A stretch of 64,000 nucleotides of DNA from Prochlorococcus sp. AG-363-P19 (GTDB taxonomy: Bacteria > Cyanobacteriota > Cyanobacteriia > PCC-6307 > Cyanobiaceae): positions 1 to 64,000 of the forward strand of contig QCGG01000010.1 of assembly GCA_003280055.1 (NCBI GenBank), written 5' to 3'. Below are positions 33,645-43,094 of this stretch, piece after piece. Below the pieces are notes generated by a model, which did no database searches, was not told where the DNA came from, and saw only the letters and a program-made list of their open reading frames with translations. The position numbers and the translations under genes are program-made. Numbering within the stretch: position 1 is the stretch's first letter; each line of letters begins with the position of its first letter.

Positions 33645-33956
33645 TTAGCCTCCTATCCATGAGGACAAAAAATCTGGTATTGGCAGCTTAGAAGTAATTG
33701 TGGCCAACAAGGCCATATCAAATTGGTGCACTGCAGGTACAGTCCTATCTAAAAGCAAAATCACCAAGTATGGGATGTTCATAGCAATCTGCCAGCGCCA
33801 TTTATAAGTAATTACTCCCCAAGCCTTTTTCGCATAAGCTTTTTGACGGTCAGTTAGGCTTTCCCATTTTGCGTCAGCAAAATTTTTGATACCTTCTCGG
33901 ATCTCAACATTTGGTATGCCGCCTTGAGATTGCATTGCTAAAAGAAAAACGGCCAT
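33645..33956 (-). CDS. Small membrane protein, 103 residues
   Basis: This gene starts at ATG and encodes a short hydrophobic start (MAVFLLAMQSQGG), a charged helical middle (EIREGIKNFADAKWESLTDR) and one clear helix (IAMNIPYLVILLLDRTV). The end (LLATITSKLPIPDFLSSWI) is amphipathic. Convergent with the exported-protein gene to its left. The family is not recognised. Confidence 0.6.
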   Translation of the reverse strand: MAVFLLAMQSQGGIPNVEIREGIKNFADAKWESLTDRQKAYAKKAWGVITYKWRWQIAMNIPYLVILLLDRTVPAVHQFDMALLATITSKLPIPDFLSSWIGG

Positions 33957-34071
33957 TAGTTATAGCTCATAGGCGTTTTTACCCACAAGCCTCCTGGGTA
34001 CAGTTTTTATTCTGTTATGGCAATAAGTCATTTGCTCCAAGAAGGACAAAAAAATCAAACCTAGCTAGAAA

Positions 34072-34284
34072 GTGAAAAGCAACATAATCTATTCAGTGAT
34101 TGGGGATCCCTATACAATTCTTGTTTTACTTGGGCTCATCTTCTTGAGCTTACAACTATGTATTATGTTTTCAATAATCAAAAACAGAAGAGGAGAGCGA
34201 TTTATTCTGAATCGAACTCAATTGTATGCGATTCAACTGCGTATAGAAAAGCTATTCAGTTGGGTCCACACAAGAAAAGATTAA
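34072..34284 (+). CDS. Small membrane protein, paralogue of the gene at 48074
   Basis: This 70-residue gene encodes one hydrophobic helix (PYTILVLLGLIFLSLQLCIMF), then a basic segment (SIIKNRRGERFILNRTQ) and an amphipathic end (IQLRIEKLFSWVHTRKD). It shares the pattern Y..L...G.IFL.LQ......I.NRR......I..RLEKIF with the 65-residue protein at 48074. The start is GTG. This two-copy family is not recognised; it resembles small membrane-associated proteins that dock through an amphipathic C-terminal helix. Confidence 0.6.
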   Translation: MKSNIIYSVIGDPYTILVLLGLIFLSLQLCIMFSIIKNRRGERFILNRTQLYAIQLRIEKLFSWVHTRKD

Positions 34285-34747
34285 GTTGAGGAAAATCAAA
34301 ATGATTGACTAAATCAATAATTAAGCCCACACAGGCATATCTTTCTTTCTATTAGGGGGAATTGCTTTGCCCATCATGCCTAGACAAAAGGAGAGAAGAA
34401 CAGGCAAGTCAGTGATAAATGAAAGTAATCATTCAAGACATTGATATGCCCTGCATCAAGCAATATATAACAGAAAAGCAATTTAACTGAGTGCCAACAT
34501 TCTCAGGGAATCATATGTTTCTATTAAGTCCGCTGCCTAATTCTAAATAAAAAATCATAAATTAATAGACAATTGACTTGTTATCACTAAATCCAAAAAG
34601 CAACTCAACCTAGACATAAGCAGGTTATTACCCGGTCATGGCTACGCCCATCAATTTGGTTCAGGACAATGTAAGATGGCTGTCGGAAAAACACTAGATT
34701 ATTCATTAAAGCAATAAACAATCAAAAAACATTTCGAGGACTAGGGT
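34285..34747. other. Gene-free stretch, 463 bases
   Basis: AT-rich DNA without a supported gene. A 19-codon ATG frame at 34638 (MATPINLVQDNVRW...) is the only item of note and is too short to support. No hairpin was seen. Confidence 0.4.
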
Positions 34748-35374
34748 TTAATCTTTTATCCAAAGAGCGAGTCCACCACCTCGCCCTCTAGCTGAAAGCC
34801 ATTTGCCATGTTTATCAATTGATATTAATGCAAAAAAAGGCATGTCTTTTTCCTCTGGTTGTTCCAACTTACGAGAAAATAAAACCCTTTTCCCTATAGA
34901 AAATTCTATAGAGTTAAAAAAGAAAGGTAATAATGGTTGATTTCCTTTTAGAGTGCCAGTCCCCAGAAATCTAATAGATAAGAATCCAAATGTAATTGAA
35001 TTGACTATAGAGAAATGATTAGATATATCCCTCTTGATCTCTAAGCTGGCCAAAAAGGATCTAAGCAATGAACTGGAAATTAAATCTTCCCTATCTGTTC
35101 CCTGCTTCCATACGGAAAAGAATCTCCAAATAGCGACTAAAGAATCAGATGTAATTCCACTGCCATCTTTTCGTGCAAGATTTTCAAGCTCTATTAAATT
35201 TTCATAATTAGGAAGGGACTTAGAGATTTGACTTGAATATCCAGTTTCTTTGAATTGACCCAAGAGAAAATCTTTGGTTTTACTCCATTTTAATAACAAC
35301 AAAAAAAAGGGGATCCCTAAAAGGATCAAAGTAGCATCTAAAAATAGGAACTTGGTTAAAGTCATGCTTTGCAA
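34748..35374 (-). CDS. Membrane-anchored protein of unknown function
   Basis: A 208-residue protein with one N-terminal helix (FLFLDATLILLGIPFFLLLL) and a soluble remainder. The middle (GITSDSLVAIWRFFSVWKQG, FNSIEFSIGKRVLFSRKLEQ) and the glycine-rich end (SARGRGGGLALWIKD) are distinctive but match nothing I know; the type is found in cyanobacteria only in my recollection. The start is an alternative codon; the frame MQSMTLTKF also offers an ATG four codons in. Faint plus-strand frames across its 5' end are probably noise. Confidence 0.65.
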   Translation of the reverse strand: MQSMTLTKFLFLDATLILLGIPFFLLLLKWSKTKDFLLGQFKETGYSSQISKSLPNYENLIELENLARKDGSGITSDSLVAIWRFFSVWKQGTDREDLISSSLLRSFLASLEIKRDISNHFSIVNSITFGFLSIRFLGTGTLKGNQPLLPFFFNSIEFSIGKRVLFSRKLEQPEEKDMPFFALISIDKHGKWLSARGRGGGLALWIKD

Positions 35375-35735
35375 AATTTTTTACAAAATACCTAGCAAAG
35401 TATTACCTAAATTAACTGCAAGAGGCTATGAATTCCATAATACCCTAATCATTAAGAGACTTATAGCCTTTAAAAACTTCCAGCCGACCATAGAATATCA
35501 ATATTTTCAATGCCTAATAATTCCCTCTGACAGCCCATTAGGTCTCAGATCTCAATATGGGACCTCGCAATATCTCTTCAAATGGAAAATCCATCAAGAT
35601 TAATTCGAGATGAGTTTGTCATTTAGTTTAAGACTATCAAGAAGATGTACAGCAAAATAAAGAATCAGAAGCTATAAAAGAGTTTCCATATATGATAGCT
35701 GAAAATAAACTGGCTTTTTTCTTTTTGATTGACTT
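35375..35735. other. Gap between 34748 gene and SRAP gene, 361 bases
   Basis: A plus-strand frame from an ATG at 35364 (79 codons, MLCKIFYKIPSKVLPKL...) overlaps the 5' end of the leftward gene by 11 bases. It is basic and not clearly protein-like, so I leave it out. No RNA or hairpin is seen. Confidence 0.3.
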
Positions 35736-36374
35736 ATGTGCGGAAGATATGAACTAAAAACAGAATTTGAGAAACTACCTAAGATTTTAAAGCGAGATCT
35801 TCCAAAATATTTTGAGAAGAGCTATGCTCCACAAGCACTAATCAGACCTACTGACCCTGTACTTGTACTGAAAAACGAGGGCAAAACATCTACTTGCTTG
35901 ATGCTTTGGGGATTCGTTTCTGAATGGGCTAAAAATCCCTTAGATCCTTTAATATCAAGACCCTTTAATGCAAGAGCAGAAACAGTCGAAGAGAAAAAGA
36001 TTTTCCAAGGAAGTTGGAGGCATAGAAGATGTGCATTACCGGCTAGTGGTTTTTATGAAAAAGGTCATCGAATAAGTAGGAAAGACGGTCAAACCTTTTG
36101 GATTGCAGGGATTTGGAATAAATGGATGAACCATGAAGGGAGTGAACTAGAAACTTGCTGTGTATTAACAACAAAGCCAAACTCGTTAATAAAGCCTCTT
36201 CATAACAGAATGCCAGTGATCATTCCTAATGGGTTAGAAGAGGAGTGGGTTGCCCCAGTAAAAGATAAGTATGAATTGAGAGAGCTCAAAACACTACTTG
36301 ATGGATGGAGTCCTCACGAATGGGTAGCTGAGCCAACTAAAAGGCCTCCTACTTCTCAAATGAGTTTATTTTGA
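35736..36374 (+). CDS. SRAP-domain abasic-site processing protein
   Basis: A 212-residue protein of the SRAP (SOS response-associated peptidase, YedK/HMCES) family, which forms a covalent thiazolidine link to abasic sites in single-stranded DNA and protects them. After removal of Met1 the catalytic Cys2 starts the sequence MCGRYE. Other active-site elements are SRPFNARAET, PASGFYEKG (Glu) and MPVII. The usual GFYEW is here GFYEK. It starts at ATG and stands alone. Its role in DNA repair is established for the family. Confidence 0.95.
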   Translation: MCGRYELKTEFEKLPKILKRDLPKYFEKSYAPQALIRPTDPVLVLKNEGKTSTCLMLWGFVSEWAKNPLDPLISRPFNARAETVEEKKIFQGSWRHRRCALPASGFYEKGHRISRKDGQTFWIAGIWNKWMNHEGSELETCCVLTTKPNSLIKPLHNRMPVIIPNGLEEEWVAPVKDKYELRELKTLLDGWSPHEWVAEPTKRPPTSQMSLF

Positions 36375-36695
36375 ATAGCCTGGCGCAAGAAGTCTGCTGA
36401 AGACGAGACATTTCCGAAAAGTTCCTTAACCAATTGCTTTAACACTTGACTTGCAGTTAGGGAGCACTAAATCACTAGAAAAAAAGAAGCATTTACTACC
36501 AACTAAAAACTCTATTCGCGATCAAGAATTAATGGCCAAATCGAATCTTACAAGCCTTTTAACGGCATATTCACTAAGGACGTCAACTTAGTAGTGATTT
36601 TCTAAATAGGAAGACTATATACATAGCATTTTCACATATGACTAGCTATTAATGAGCAAATATCGCATCTTTAGAGACAAGAAGCAAAGCTATCC
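36375..36695. other. Gene-free stretch, 321 bases
   Basis: Spacer between the SRAP gene and the DUF481-type gene. No gene or hairpin seen. Confidence 0.5.
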
Positions 36696-37604
36696 TTGAA
36701 GACCTTCAAAGCATTTTTCCTTCCGTTCGCCTCAGCAAGTCTTTTAGGCGTATTAACAGGAGTCAGCAAAGCGGAACATGTAAACTATACTCTTTTAAAT
36801 GGGGATTCAATATCTGGAAAATTAATAGAAAAAGATAGTAGCAATGATTTAAAGGTAATTGACCATAAGTATCTTGGTCGAATCAAGGTTAAATCTTCTT
36901 CTATTTTCTATCCAAAAACAAAGAAATGGTCTGGAAACCTAGAGGTTGGTCTTGATGGATCTAGCACAACATCGAGCAATTCATTGGGTTACCTTTTAGA
37001 GGCCAATACAAAGTATAGAGATCTTGTAAAAGAGATAAGTCTAGGGACTAGATATGACTTTAAAAAGACGTCGGAATCAGGAAAAGAAAGTATCACTGAG
37101 GTCAATAAAGCCTTAACTAGAGTGAGATATGATCTATCTATAGGCGATGCATGGACCTCTTACTTCTCAACTAATTATGAATATAATGGAATCAATAAAA
37201 TAGGAGTCAATGATATAAAATCCTCTGCTGGCCTTTCCTACAAGGTACTAGATTCTGCAAAAGCAATTCTTCGGCTATCAACCGGTCCATCACTACAATG
37301 GATTGATGGTGGTAGCGATTGTCACAAGGAGTCAAGTTGTGGGAAAACCCAACCAGGAGCCTTCTTCGGAACAGACTTTAAATGGTCTATAAATAGTAAA
37401 TTAAAGTTATTACTGGAAAACACTTATAATACTCAGTTGACTGGCAATTCACTTATTAGCAATAGATTCATATCCTCAATAAGGTTCTTTCCCTCTCAAA
37501 AATCAAATCTATATACATCTTTAAGTTATGAGAATATCTACGATCAAATAAAAGAGCCAAGTCAAGAGCATATTTATCGATTAAAAGTTGGGACAAAGTT
37601 CTAA
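36696..37604 (+). CDS. DUF481 outer-membrane beta-barrel-like protein
   Basis: A 302-residue exported protein of the DUF481 (YdiY-like) family. The signal peptide is MKTFKAFFLPFASASLLGVL with a cleavage site near VSKAEH. The first domain (YTLLNGDSISGKLIEKDSS) is a short beta domain with GKVVEV-like character, and the rest is a series of alternating beta strands ending in phenylalanine (YRLKVGTKF), the C-terminal pattern of outer-membrane barrels. Two cysteines near residue 210 (SDCHKESSCG) may form an external disulfide. The start is TTG. Confidence 0.8.
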   Translation: MKTFKAFFLPFASASLLGVLTGVSKAEHVNYTLLNGDSISGKLIEKDSSNDLKVIDHKYLGRIKVKSSSIFYPKTKKWSGNLEVGLDGSSTTSSNSLGYLLEANTKYRDLVKEISLGTRYDFKKTSESGKESITEVNKALTRVRYDLSIGDAWTSYFSTNYEYNGINKIGVNDIKSSAGLSYKVLDSAKAILRLSTGPSLQWIDGGSDCHKESSCGKTQPGAFFGTDFKWSINSKLKLLLENTYNTQLTGNSLISNRFISSIRFFPSQKSNLYTSLSYENIYDQIKEPSQEHIYRLKVGTKF

Positions 37605-37741
37605 TCAAGGAGCTTTACGGCTACAGATGTGTGAATGAAGCCTTTGTAGAAAGTAATACTGTTATGTAGAAAATAGATTGTCTAAAAATCTCAGATTATT
37701 AAAAAAGATATAATTGAACTATTAAAGGCCTAAAATCAAGA

Positions 37742-38407
37742 TTACCAGGGCAGTATTTCTCCATTCGAATGCCAGAAAGTGCCTGAATTATTGAGCGTCA
37801 ATTGGTCAATTCTTGAAAGCAAACCATTAACAGATTGTTCTGGGGAAATCCCATTTTTAGTAAATCCTGTCATACGAGTATTGACCAGGCCAGGATGCAA
37901 AATAGCCACGGCTATACCTCGTATCTTTAGGTCAATTGACAAAGACTTACCTGCCATACAAAGAGCCACTTTAGACATCCGATATCCATACGATCCTCCC
38001 GATGTATTGTCTTCAATTGATCCCATACGGCTTGTCATGAGAACTACTTTTGAACCTTTAACCATGTGAGAAAGAAATGCATGGGTAAAGCAAAGAGGAC
38101 TTAAAGCATTCACCGTAAACTGACGAGTGACACTAGCAGGATCAAGATCTGATAAAGAATTGAATTCAGCTATACCTGCATTTTGAATCAATACATCTAT
38201 CGACTTTCCTGCTAAATCCTTTTTAAGTTTTAAAACCGAAGCTCCTGACGTGACATCAATCCCTGATTGAACTCTTACTCCAAGTTCATCCAACTCTGGA
38301 GAACTAGACCGACATGTTGCAATCACCTCATCTCCTCTTTCTTTTAGCTGTCGGCAATACTCCAAACCTATGCCACGGTTTGAACCTGTTATCAAGTAAC
38401 TAGTCAA
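37742..38407 (-). CDS. Short-chain dehydrogenase/reductase
   Basis: A 221-residue SDR. It has the NAD(P) motif LITGSNRGIGLEYCRQLKER (TGxxxGIG), the NAG loop (LIQNAGIAEF) and the catalytic SxxSYGYxxxK in SRMGSIEDN and GSYGYRMSKVAL. It resembles the C-factor/CsgA-like type of small cytosolic reductase. The substrate is unknown. The start is TTG. Convergent with the DUF481-type gene 137 bases to its left. Confidence 0.88.
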   Translation of the reverse strand: MTSYLITGSNRGIGLEYCRQLKERGDEVIATCRSSSPELDELGVRVQSGIDVTSGASVLKLKKDLAGKSIDVLIQNAGIAEFNSLSDLDPASVTRQFTVNALSPLCFTHAFLSHMVKGSKVVLMTSRMGSIEDNTSGGSYGYRMSKVALCMAGKSLSIDLKIRGIAVAILHPGLVNTRMTGFTKNGISPEQSVNGLLSRIDQLTLNNSGTFWHSNGEILPW

Positions 38408-38557
38408 ATGAAAAGCTTAGAAATTTTAATAATCATAGTTGAATATTGGAACGATCTGGAATAGCATAAAGCCACTCCTTAATCAAAATTTAAAATCAAA
38501 AAATTAGCATGTAGAAGGGTCTGACTCTGATTAATTAATTTCAAAATCTTATATATC

Positions 38558-39430
38558 TCAAATAAAGACTATTGCTACTCCTAAGATTGTAGTTGCAGTG
38601 AACATTAAGGTTTTCCAATTAAGTTCTTCTCCCTCTGCTCTCGCAAAAAGCAATGCCAGCGCTGGTGATGTACTTAAAAGTGTCCACCCTAATCCAATAG
38701 GTAGAATTTTAAAGACATTTTGCTGCAATAATATGCCCATGTTGGTTCCGAAAAAAGTTGCATATAGAATTCTGGTCTTATTTCTGAAGGGTAATTTTAA
38801 TATTAGATTGCTCAGGTTTTTTCTCACAAAAGGAGCTAAAGCAATAATGGCACCAATTAATCTAATTTCGGTAGTTTGAAAAGGATTCAAGTCAGAAGTT
38901 GTAAGTACAAGTCTAGATAAAGTTGCCGCAAAAACAGCACATATCACAGACAGGAGCGCAAAGACAAAGCCTTTCCTCTCAGGAAAATTAGATTTTCCAA
39001 CTTTATCCGTTTGTGTTTCCTGAAAAGCTACACCTATCAAAGAAAGACTAACCAAACAAACACCTAGCCATACTTTCAATGGCAGTAGCTCTTGCAAGAA
39101 AAGTGATCCTACAAGCGTGGCCATAATTGGAGACAAGGACTCTATTGTAAGAGTAAGTCTTGTCCCTAGTATCTTTAAAGATAGTATGTAGAACGAATCA
39201 CCAATAGCAATTCCAATGACCCCACTTAACAAAAGAATCACTACTTCTTTTAAGTTAGTCTGAAAGTTAAGTGTTAATAAAACTGGTGAAAATAATATAA
39301 ATGCTATTAGATTCTTTAAAATATTTATTTGAAAAACAGACAAGTATTTAGTTTGCTTTCGCCACAAAAAACATGCATATGTCCAAAAGCTAGCGGCTCC
39401 CAAGGCAGAAAAGATACCAAGCAACGCCAA
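38558..39430 (-). CDS. EamA/DMT-family transporter
   Basis: A 290-residue membrane protein with ten hydrophobic helices in two internally repeated EamA halves, each containing the pattern seen in GDSFYILSLKILGTRL (first half) and TNMGILLQQNVFKILPIG (second half). The family exports or imports drug- or metabolite-like compounds across the plasma membrane; the substrate is unknown. The start is ATG (MALLGIFSALGAASFW). It follows the SDR gene's direction on the minus strand. Confidence 0.9.
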   Translation of the reverse strand: MALLGIFSALGAASFWTYACFLWRKQTKYLSVFQINILKNLIAFILFSPVLLTLNFQTNLKEVVILLLSGVIGIAIGDSFYILSLKILGTRLTLTIESLSPIMATLVGSLFLQELLPLKVWLGVCLVSLSLIGVAFQETQTDKVGKSNFPERKGFVFALLSVICAVFAATLSRLVLTTSDLNPFQTTEIRLIGAIIALAPFVRKNLSNLILKLPFRNKTRILYATFFGTNMGILLQQNVFKILPIGLGWTLLSTSPALALLFARAEGEELNWKTLMFTATTILGVAIVFI

Positions 39431-39474
39431 AACGAAAGGACAGAAAAACCTACTCTAATTCTTAAGCAACCTCA

Positions 39475-39615
39475 TCAGTAGCAGGGATGGTAGATCTTAG
39501 GCAAATATTCATGACCAGAATTATTTTTATACTTTTCTTCTTTTACTTCTCTGCTAAACCTTTTTGCTTTCATCTAAGCATCCTCGAGGACTTTCAACGC
39601 TTTTTCAAGGAGCAT
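39475..39615 (-). pseudogene. Interrupted small reading frame, basic soluble protein
   Basis: On the minus strand an ATG at 39615 reads MLLEKALKVLEDA, then TAG (39576-39574), then in the same frame ATG AAA GCA opening MKAKRFSREVKEEKYKNN and ending YHPCY at 39475. The second piece alone (39573-39475, 32 residues) could be a real gene, since an ATG immediately follows the stop. The whole 45-codon frame looks like one small conserved protein cut by a nonsense codon. Confidence 0.4.
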
Positions 39616-39808
39616 AAGTAAATGTCGTGGGTTTAGCAAAGTAAGGTTATATCAAATCCATCTGAGATATTTTACTGAGAAATACAATAAAATTTGTCTA
39701 TCGCAATTTTCATAACCTAACAACTTACACTGAAGATTTCGAGCTAAAACCATGTGATTTACTTTAATTATATTTACAATTGAATTCTATTTTTTTGGAT
39801 TTTTAATA

Positions 39809-40429
39809 TTACTTTTTTAACTCGAAAATTACTAATAAATTATTCGCAGGCATGTGTACAATCTTACGCTTATTAAATCGATTTTTTGTTCCAATTTCGC
39901 TAACCGCATCTAAATCACGGACCCCCCACAAGGAATTTCGAGCCCTCAATGTCTGATCAAATCGGAAATTGCTTTCACTAATATGCTCCCCATCAATTTT
40001 AAAGGGTCCATAGAGAATTAATACTTGGTTTTTTTTTAAAAGGTTTCCAGCTTCTTTGAAAAGAGCGTTTGTACATTTCCACGGAGATATATGGATCATA
40101 TTGATACAAACAATGGCTTTTAGAGAAGATCGCAATTCAAGAGACAAAGGCCAAGGCGTCTTCTCAACATCTAGATCTATAGGCTCTGGCATCTTGTTTG
40201 ATAAGCCCTGGTGGCCAATCCATGCACTAATACTTTTCCTATAAGAGGGATTTGGATCACTAGTTTGCCAGTAAAGGTTAGGGAACCTTGTTTGAAATAT
40301 CACTCCATGCTCGCCACTCCCACTTGCTATTTCTAGAACGATTCCACTTTGCGGGAGAACCTCCGAGAGGACATCGGCTATCGCGTCTCGATTACGTTCA
40401 GTTGCCGGAAAGAAGATTCTCTCGTCCAC
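39809..40429 (-). CDS. DUF938 SAM-methyltransferase-like protein
   Basis: A 206-residue protein of the DUF938 family. The family's start is MDERIFFPATERNRDAIADV and its SAM loop is VLEIASGSGEHGVIFQTRFP at about 31-50, followed by WQTSDPNPSYRKSI and CINMIHISPWKCT. Its relatives in animals are METTL26-type proteins; the substrate is unknown. Starts at ATG. Upstream 760 bases hold only an interrupted frame and one doubtful small gene. Confidence 0.9.
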   Translation of the reverse strand: MDERIFFPATERNRDAIADVLSEVLPQSGIVLEIASGSGEHGVIFQTRFPNLYWQTSDPNPSYRKSISAWIGHQGLSNKMPEPIDLDVEKTPWPLSLELRSSLKAIVCINMIHISPWKCTNALFKEAGNLLKKNQVLILYGPFKIDGEHISESNFRFDQTLRARNSLWGVRDLDAVSEIGTKNRFNKRKIVHMPANNLLVIFELKK

Positions 40430-41190
40430 ATTCTCAAGTATAATTAGTAATGATTTAGCAGAATTTCTAGCCCTCTTTTAATCAAGCTGGTTACAAGTAA
40501 CAATTACACCCTTTTTCAAATCGTTTCTGCCAAGGGGGCATATATTCACAAAGTGCAGTACATATGGAATCAATTTCTGCTGAATATTACAAGTCAAAGC
40601 AGTATGACAATGTTTATCGAAGCAATAAGAAAAATTCTGGCAATTCACTCAAACGCAAGCTGAACATGATCTTTTTAGGGTGGCATGTTCGAGATAATCC
40701 CAAGTTTCTGGTTCTTGATTGAAACGCTTTTTCTGCAACGTTTTTGTCGCTTGATTCTTACGCTTTGTCCAGTTTCGATAGGCGAGTCAACAGAAAGGCC
40801 CCAGTCCTCAGCCCGAAAAACAGCATATTGGAAAACGGAGGGGCTATGAGTCTTCTCTAATCATCTGCACTAATTGCGAATAGTTCACGTGTCAAGCTTT
40901 CCGGTCAGGCCAATAACCAGGCATTCCAACAAATTACCGTTTAAGCGCTGTGCCTAATAATTTCTTTGCCATCAAAACCCTTAAAAGTCATAAAAAAAAC
41001 TGCTTGCGCAAAACTCTGAATAGCAAGTTCCTTTGCTTTTACTTAAGCAACCTAGCCAGGTAAACAGCTCACTCTCGTTAAAGGGTACTCGAGTTTTTAG
41101 TGATTGTTCCCATTGCTCATCAAAAAACCCTAGGGCTATAGTTGTAGAAACTCCTTTCAACTAGCTGAAAGCTAGAAAAGAGATTCTGCA
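40430..41190. other. Long gene-poor stretch with an interrupted frame
   Basis: Apart from the frame at 40564-40860 I find nothing secure here. The sequence around 40790-40860 is somewhat GC-richer than the flanks, and 40870-41160 has no recognisable hairpin, gene or repeat. It separates the leftward DUF938 gene from the weak gene at 41191. Confidence 0.35.
40564..40860 (+). pseudogene. Two-part open frame cut by an in-frame TGA
   Basis: An ATG frame of 52 codons (MESISAEYYKSKQYDNVYRS, ...KFLVLD) meets TGA at 40720 and then stays open for 45 codons (NAFSATFLSLDSYALSSFDR...) to TAA at 40858. The first part is basic and protein-like and could be a 52-residue gene on its own; the second lacks a start. 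If continuous this is a 98-residue gene cut by one substitution. Low certainty. Confidence 0.3.
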
Positions 41191-41325
41191 ATGACAACAA
41201 TGGGGTTCCCACACTGTCCTTTATGCGTTTGCTTGGCTGTTTTATCCATTCTGCTAGTTATTAGCCGTGGGGTCTTAAGTCAATTCCTTTTCAAAACCGC
41301 ACTCAAGCCAAAATCTATCTTCTAA
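41191..41325 (+). CDS. Possible 44-residue membrane protein
   Basis: This frame begins MTTMGFPHCPLCVCLAVLSI with a Cys-rich start and a single hydrophobic helix (LAVLSILLVISRGVL), then a basic tail. ATG-started and with no competing frame. I do not recognise it; the three cysteines could bind a metal or be a coincidence. Confidence 0.4.
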   Translation: MTTMGFPHCPLCVCLAVLSILLVISRGVLSQFLFKTALKPKSIF

Positions 41326-41429
41326 AATAAGGTCAAAAGGGTTATAAACAAATTCTATGGGGAAACAAATACCCCTTATGCATAAGAAAATATATCAATC
41401 GGTTATTTGAGAACAATTAAATCTAATAA

Positions 41430-42353
41430 TTAAGTTGAAGATTGAAGAAATAAAAACCAAATTGGCACAGTAATCAAAGCAAGCAATGTACTCAGAGTGA
41501 CTAGGTAAGCAGCAACTTTCTGTTCCTGCCCCCTTGCTTCGGCTAATAACAAGACTGAAATAGCAGTAGGTGTAGCAGCTTGCAACACAAGGGCATTGCA
41601 CATCAAGCTTGATAAGCCAAAAGCCTTAGACAGAAGAAGCATTAGGGCTGGAAGTATCATTAATTTTAAAATCAAGCTTGGTTGAACCAATGCACACATC
41701 TTTCTATTAACTGAAGTATGGGCATGATCAAAAGACGTCAATCTCATTCCAACAATCATGAGAGCTAAAACAATGACAATCCTGGATGGGATCCAGATAG
41801 CCGATGTGACTTGATCTCTCCAAGGAGTCATATGAATGAGCATTGCTCCAACTAATCCTTTGCATGCAGGACTACTCTTCAAAACACTGAGAAGCTTTTC
41901 CCAAACAGATTTCTCCCTCAATGAAGTTGAGGGATTTTTCATAAGCATCGGACCTAGACTCCACACAAGCAAAGTGGTTCCAAGGTCATAACCAATACTG
42001 AAACTAAGTGCCTGGCTTGGCAAAAAAGCCAATGAAACAGGGATGCCAAAATAGCCAGAATTTCCAAAAACACTACCTAAAAGGAGACTTCGACGACCAA
42101 TATGTCTTCTAAGGTTTGGGGAGATCCTAATTACTGCGATAAGCAGTCCAATGGCAAGGAAGGCCATCGCTACAGCCTGAAAAAGAAGCCAATCCAGCCC
42201 ACTCTTCAAAAGAATACCCATCAAACTTAGTGGCACGCCGTAATTAATAAGTGGTTGAGCTATTTGAGATGAAAAACCAGGTTTATAGCGTCCAATCAAA
42301 TAGCCGGCACCAAGCAAGGGCAACAATTCTCTTAAAAATCTCAAAATTAACAT
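41430..42353 (-). CDS. AEC-family transporter
   Basis: A 307-residue membrane protein of the auxin efflux carrier (AEC) family, found in bacteria as malate or related organic acid exporters. Ten helices in two halves are visible: the first half contains PLINYGVPLSLMGILL, FGNSGYFGIPVSLAFLP (with the broken-helix NSGYFGIP motif); the second half has LIVGMRLTS and VLQAATPTAISVLLLAEA. The substrate is unknown. The start is ATG (MLILRFLRELLPLLGAG). Seventy bases separate it from the 2OG oxygenase. Confidence 0.9.
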   Translation of the reverse strand: MLILRFLRELLPLLGAGYLIGRYKPGFSSQIAQPLINYGVPLSLMGILLKSGLDWLLFQAVAMAFLAIGLLIAVIRISPNLRRHIGRRSLLLGSVFGNSGYFGIPVSLAFLPSQALSFSIGYDLGTTLLVWSLGPMLMKNPSTSLREKSVWEKLLSVLKSSPACKGLVGAMLIHMTPWRDQVTSAIWIPSRIVIVLALMIVGMRLTSFDHAHTSVNRKMCALVQPSLILKLMILPALMLLLSKAFGLSSLMCNALVLQAATPTAISVLLLAEARGQEQKVAAYLVTLSTLLALITVPIWFLFLQSST

Positions 42354-42420
42354 TCAATAAACTCAATGTAAAAACTTTTAGGTCCTGCTCTGAGGATGGA
42401 TTACTTGTCCATCAAATTTT

Positions 42421-43056
42421 TCAAGAGGCTGCTAAACGGGAAAGATAAGCCTCTCTTTTGCCTGCATTTATCCAACCTGTGGCAATGGTTTTAGTCCCTT
42501 GATTATTCACTCGCCCACGATGGATATGAGATGGACCTGCGGGAAAAATAAGAAGCTTTCCTCGTTCTGCAGATTCATGCTGTTCCTGCCAATAGAACTC
42601 TGTCCCAGCCGAGTCAATATCATTACAAAAAAGAATCCAAGCAAGAACTCTATGAACAGGTTCTGTTTCCTCATCGCTAATAGTCCAATCACAATGCCAA
42701 CATTTGAAACCTTCGCCAGGAGCATACCTTTGGATATTAAAAATCGGCATTACAAACAGAGATTGCTCAGGCAAACACGCTTTAAATAAAGGTCGATCTT
42801 GAAGATATTGATCAAGAGCTGCTGTCACGCCTCGAAGAATTACATCTGAAAGCGCAAATGCTTCTGGATCTGAACGATCAATTGCAACCAGACTGATATC
42901 AGTAGAAACCTTTGCTGGCTCACTCTTTGCAAAAGATGAATCCGACCCGAACACGACTCCACTGCGGTGAAGGTCATGGCGTCGATCGAAAAATGACATG
43001 ACCCCATCTGCAACCGATTCGAAACCAGCATTACGGTAAGACGCTATCAAATCCAC
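42421..43056 (-). CDS. 2OG-Fe(II) oxygenase-like protein
   Basis: A 211-residue protein with the double-stranded beta-helix core of 2-oxoglutarate/Fe(II) oxygenases. The iron ligands are HxD in CWHCDWTIS (about residues 122-126) and the late His in PSHIHRGRVNN, with the 2-oxoglutarate Arg shortly after in HRGRV. The substrate may be a protein prolyl residue or small molecule. Starts at ATG. The next gene to the left is the AEC transporter, in the same direction. Confidence 0.82.
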   Translation of the reverse strand: MDLIASYRNAGFESVADGVMSFFDRRHDLHRSGVVFGSDSSFAKSEPAKVSTDISLVAIDRSDPEAFALSDVILRGVTAALDQYLQDRPLFKACLPEQSLFVMPIFNIQRYAPGEGFKCWHCDWTISDEETEPVHRVLAWILFCNDIDSAGTEFYWQEQHESAERGKLLIFPAGPSHIHRGRVNNQGTKTIATGWINAGKREAYLSRLAAS

Positions 43057-43094
43057 TGGAAAGTTGAGACTGAAACTTGAATCTAAACCTTCCT

